In this document: positions 59,601 through 64,000 of the stretch, piece after piece
Numbering within the stretch: position 1 is the stretch's first letter
How the letters are laid out: every line of letters begins with the position of its first letter
Assembly: GCA_037952775.1 (NCBI GenBank)
Contig: JBANAY010000003.1
Coordinates: forward strand, 1,426,001-1,490,000
Origin: Clonostachys chloroleuca
Taxonomy: Eukaryota; Ascomycota; Sordariomycetes; Hypocreales; Bionectriaceae
Length of the DNA stretch: 64,000 nucleotides
Direction: 5' to 3'
Position numbers and translations under genes: made by a program
The notes under the pieces: generated by a model
Seen by the model: only the letters and a program-made list of their open reading frames with translations
Databases searched by the model: none
Told to the model about the DNA's origin: nothing

Positions 59601-62600
59601 TTATATATTTACTAGATTAAGAATTAGTTTTATATATTATCTATATAGTAACTATATTCTAAAATATAATCTTTTTTATAGATATCTTAGTAGATATTAT
59701 ATAGGAAGTATTAAAGAAGGTCTAGCTAGATATATATCTAGAACCGCCAGATTATATTATATATAATATAGGAATCTAATTTATAAATAACTGATTTTAT
59801 ATAAATATAAGGATTATTAGTTCTAAGTATAAGTAAATACTAATTAAAGCCTATTAGTTAATTAGTAAGATTAAGAAATATTATAGACTGCTATAATATA
59901 TATTTAATATCTTATATAAGGAACTTAAGGAAATAACTTTAAAGGAATTAATATTATAAATAGCAGTTAAAGTAGTTAATAATATAGTAGAGCTTAATAG
60001 CTTTATACTAATACTCCTTATATTTAGAGTATATCTAAGAGTTATTATATCCTCTCCCCTATTATAATCTATAGTTTAAAGAGTATAAGTAATTAATCTT
60101 ATAATAAAAGCTTTAAAGGAATTATATACTAAAGAGAGAATTATACTTATACTAGCTATATATAATAGCCCTAATCTAATAGAACTCCTTAAACTCCTAC
60201 TCCTAAGTAAGGTTATAGTATAAAGAGAGAATAAGAAGTAGTTTAGACTATATAGACTTTTATTAAATAACTCCTATAATATTATAATTAAAATATATAA
60301 TAGACTAAAGACCTTTTAGTTTATATATATAAAGCTATACTATAGAGATAAATAGACTGAAAATCCAGCCTAAGAGAGTATTAGTCTGATAATATATCTA
60401 AAAGACCCCTTACTACTTATAATAAGTGAACTACTATAAAGAAAGGAATAACTAATAAGCTTAAAGAATAAACTAAAAGTATATATATAATATATAGTAT
60501 AACTAGTTAGATTATATACTAACTATATAATATATAAGGAGTAAGATACCCTTAAGCTAGCTAAGAAACTTTAAAAGAAAGGAGTTATTATAACCCTAGG
60601 TATTCTATTTAAGGCTTCTATAATAGCTAAAATTAACTAACTTATTAAAGCAGGTATATTTAAGTTTATATAGTTTAATTATAATATTAAAAGCAGTTAA
60701 CTATTTAAAGTATATATTATTAATAAAGTAAAAGAATAGAATATATATCTATATAAGAAATCCTATCTGGTTATATAAGAATATAATAATACTAGTAAGA
60801 AAATAGTTCTTATATAGTTATTAATAATCTAATACTATAGCTAATAGCTTATCTTTATACTAATACTATTACTACTAGCAGTAGGAACTTATATTCTAAT
60901 AGGTAGAGATATTATATAAGCCTAACTATAGTCCGAGTTAATATTATAATATATAATTTATATAATACTTCTAAAAGATCTTAAGTAAAACTATCTATAA
61001 GGAATAGTTATAAAAATTATAAAGCTACTATATAGAATTACTAAATCTAGTATATATTAGTATACTATATACTATAAATACTTTATAATATATATAAAGA
61101 TAGTAATCTCTAGCTTTAATCTATACCTCCTGATTATAGAAAGTAATATACTCAGTTTTAGAATTATTAGAATATAAACTAATAATATACTTAGATTATT
61201 TAATAAAATACTTACTATAGAAGAAGAATATTAGTTAAAAGAGACTAAGTTTAAGATAAAAACTAGGGTTAAGCTTTCTAAGGAAATAAATCTTAAATTT
61301 AATAGAGGAAAAATATCCCTCTATAGTATAATAATTAAATTCCTTTAAAAGGGCTAAGTTAATATACTCTAGAAAGCTATAGATATAGAGAGCTATAAAG
61401 TCTAAAGAGTATATAGTATATAGATTATAAGTATTATATAATCAGAAGCTTTATATAATTTATCTATAGTAGTATAATTATAATAGAATCTATTAAAAGA
61501 TAATATTAAGAAGTTAAATAAAAGGCTTATATAGTAAATTAAGAACTATAACTATAGACTGAAATTTATATTATTTAATCTGTATAATCTAAAGCTGTAT
61601 ATTTTTATAGATAGATTTCTTACTAATAATAAAGATATAAGCTTTTAAATCAGCTTTATAATTATACTTAGAATAGAGATAAGGATTAAAAGCTAGAAGC
61701 TTATATTCTAACTAACTAGGAATATTATATACTAATTATTAATAAAGTATAAATATATTATAAAAAGCAGCTTTATATTAGAAGTCTATAGTATAGTAGC
61801 TGGATTTAATATAGATATTATAATTATAAGTACCCTTTAAATAATTACTTTAAAAATAATACTACTAGAAATACTATTAGTAATTTATATAGATTCTCTC
61901 TTACTATATAAATACCTTATTAAGCTTAGTATAACTATAGAGAAAAAACTAATAATTAATATAATAGCTTTATAGTAATTATATAAATACTATAAAATTA
62001 CTAAAATAAGATAGATTAATAGAGAGAATAATCTAGTAAATACCTTAATAAAAGAGAAGTCTAATTTAATACTTTTAAAACTTATAGAAATAAATAAATT
62101 AAGAATTTAAATTAAGGGAGATATTAAGAAGCTATTTAAACTAGATATAGTCTAGTAAATATAGACAGACTGAACCTATATAATAAACTACTTTAAACTA
62201 AGAATTTAAATATATTATAAATAATTAGAATATATAGGGGGGGAGCCTCCTATAAGAGGCTATTCTATTCCCCTATTTATCTAAGCTATTTACTAATAAT
62301 TAGATCTATCTACCTATCTAAACTAGCTAAGCTATTTAATTTTTTTTTATTTTTTTTATTTTATTCTTCTCTTTTATTTAGGTTTAGAATATATAGGAAA
62401 ATAGTATCTAGGGAGTTAGAATTAAATATTAGAGAAATTACTCTTAAGTTTATTATTACTATATATTAGAATTAGATATTAGAGGAACTACTCTTAGATT
62501 TATTATTATTATTAGACCTATTAGTACTCCTATAGATAGTACTATTATTATTATTAGGTCTTATAGACTAATAATAAATAGTATAATACTTTAAAAGAGA

Positions 62601-63862
62601 TTTAATCTCCTTAGAGATAGTATTCTTAAAAATATAGCTAGAGCTAGATTCTAATCTATATTACTAATAGATAGTTAAACTATTAAAAGTACTATCTATA
62701 GTAAGATTATAAGCTATCTTCTAGATAGTACTAGTATATATAACTAGAAGGTATATCTTAATATACTTATAGGAAGGTTTCCTAGTAAGTTTACTAAGCT
62801 TAGTAAGAGCTTTATAAGTAGTAACTAAGTTATATATAAAAGATATTAGAACTTTAGATATAGTAATATAAATATTACTATCCTTATTATAATATATATA
62901 CTATATCCTATTACTATTATAGTTAAAGTAATAACTATTATTTTTTCCTAAAGTAAATAATTTAATATATATTATATATTTATTAGAATATTTACTACTA
63001 ATAAATATATTAATTAAGAAAGTAAGAAAAAGAAAAACTACTAATATTTATACCTAGTTAGAGTACTTCTTAACTATATAATATTCCTATCTCTTAAGCT
63101 TCCTAAGCTCCTTTTATATCCTTCTAACCTCAGCTTACTACTAGATTAGTATATTTAATATTCTTTAGACTACTATATAAGCTTATTAGTAAGAGTTCCT
63201 AAAACTAAATATCTAAGTATATATAATTAATAGCTATTTCTCTAGTTATACTATAGTAGAGTAGTATTATAAGCTCAGGGGAGAGGCTCTAAGGAATAGA
63301 TAAAAGAGGGGAGGAGGAAGATATTATATCTTTATATTTAGTTAGCTCTAAAATATATAAGGAGAGAGTAACTACTTATAGAGAAGAAAATAGTAAATTA
63401 AAAGTTTAACTATATATTACTAAGATTAGCTATAAAACTATATCCCAGAGTATATATATCTCTATATATAGAAAGAGGATTAGAGTATAACTATCCTATA
63501 AAATAATTAGTTATAAAACTCTAATCTAAAGTAGTAAGGATTATTATAGAGGGTATATATATAATACTAGAGTAGCTATATAGAAAAGAAAAAGAGGAAT
63601 ATTATAATAGTATAGAATAGGGTTTAATATAAGTAGGGTATATATCTATAATTACTTATTACTAGGGGTAACTATAGTAATAAGTAGGGAAATCTAATAA
63701 TAAAATATATATATATCCAGACTAATATATATAGTATATCTTTTTAATAAAAATATAAGGAATTAGAATTATATATATTTATTTCTTATATTTATAGAGA
63801 TTATAAAGGGTCTATAATTATAAAGGCTATTTATATAGAATAAGAAAATAAAAGACTACCTA

Positions 63863-64000
63863 TATTAGTATATTAAATACTACTAACTAGTAGTTACTAG
63901 CTGGAAGCTAGAAGTAGAGTAGTTTACTTAGTTAGAACTACTCTGGAACTATATTTATAACCAGTTTACTTCTATAGCTAGGATAGTAACTTAATTAATT
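63863..64000 (+). repeat. 3' LTR of copia copy B (partial)
   Basis: The first 138 bp of the 190-bp LTR, cut by the window end. Confidence 0.8.

Larger units (their letters stand above)
56425..64000 (+). mobile_element. Ty1-copia LTR retrotransposon, RIP-inactivated (copy B, runs off the window)
   Basis: Same family and orientation as copy A, colinear over its whole length, but without the two later insertions. RNase H (LYIFIDRFLTNNKDIS near 61595), the pol 3' end near 62050 and the G-rich run at 62237-62245 are all recognisable. It keeps more C and G at sites already T or A in copy A, so it is less mutated. The 3' LTR starts at 63863 and is cut by the window edge. Confidence 0.83.

Noticed and set aside
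40262..64000. CRISPR-like arrays, tRNA or rRNA genes in the AT-rich block
   Set aside because: Repeats there are LTRs or diffuse AT-rich similarity; no regularly spaced direct repeats and no cloverleaf or rRNA sequence could be found by eye.

Overview
The window comes from a filamentous ascomycete (Pezizomycotina). Genes carry many short 47-112 bp GT-AG introns with fungal branch points. The protein families are fungal (Zn2Cys6 factor, DHA1/DHA2/Dal5-type MFS, GPR1/FUN34/YaaH permease). The right 40% is AT-saturated and nearly free of CA/TG and CG dinucleotides, the mark of repeat-induced point mutation (RIP). The genus cannot be fixed from the sequence.

Layout: bases 1-653 are AT-rich repeat remnant. 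Bases 0.65-25 kb hold twelve genes: DHA2 MFS (-), secreted M20 peptidase (+), Dal5-like MFS (+), sulfite-oxidase-like Mo enzyme (-), ACC-synthase-like PLP enzyme (+), DHA1 MFS (-), FAD monooxygenase pseudogene (+), Zn2Cys6 factor with a nonsense codon (-), GPR1-type permease pseudogene (+), methylmalonate/malonate-semialdehyde dehydrogenase (-), nitronate monooxygenase (+), secreted type-B carboxylesterase (-). From the Mo enzyme on, the genes form four back-to-back divergent pairs that meet tail to tail. Bases 25-27.8 kb are gene-free with a RIP island. Bases 27.8-38.5 kb hold an intact second block: cytochrome P450 (-), alpha/beta hydrolase (-), stilbene/carotenoid-cleaving dioxygenase (+), C2H2 transcription factor (+).

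Bases 38.5-64 kb are transposons: a complete Ty1-copia element (40262-49019, 190-bp LTRs, AATAA target duplication), a minus-strand Ty3-gypsy relic, and a second copia copy running off the end. Younger insertions lie inside them: two inverted copies of a ~0.9 kb GC-rich terminal-inverted-repeat element, one solo LTR with a perfect 5-bp duplication, and one probable second solo LTR.

How the genes may work together (inference): the nitronate monooxygenase ends in SKL and the semialdehyde dehydrogenase in AHL, both PTS1-type tripeptides. The pair would convert propionate-3-nitronate (3-nitropropionate) to malonic semialdehyde and then acetyl-CoA inside peroxisomes. The P450 plus dioxygenase block resembles phenolic or phytoalexin breakdown. 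Together the window looks like a transposon-flanked accessory region for handling plant defence chemicals. Several neighbours (peptidase, two MFS genes, monooxygenase, Zn2Cys6 factor, permease, esterase) carry frameshifts or stops, while the dehydrogenase, the nitronate enzyme and the P450-dioxygenase block are open throughout. The region is therefore partly decaying, or the assembly has homopolymer errors.
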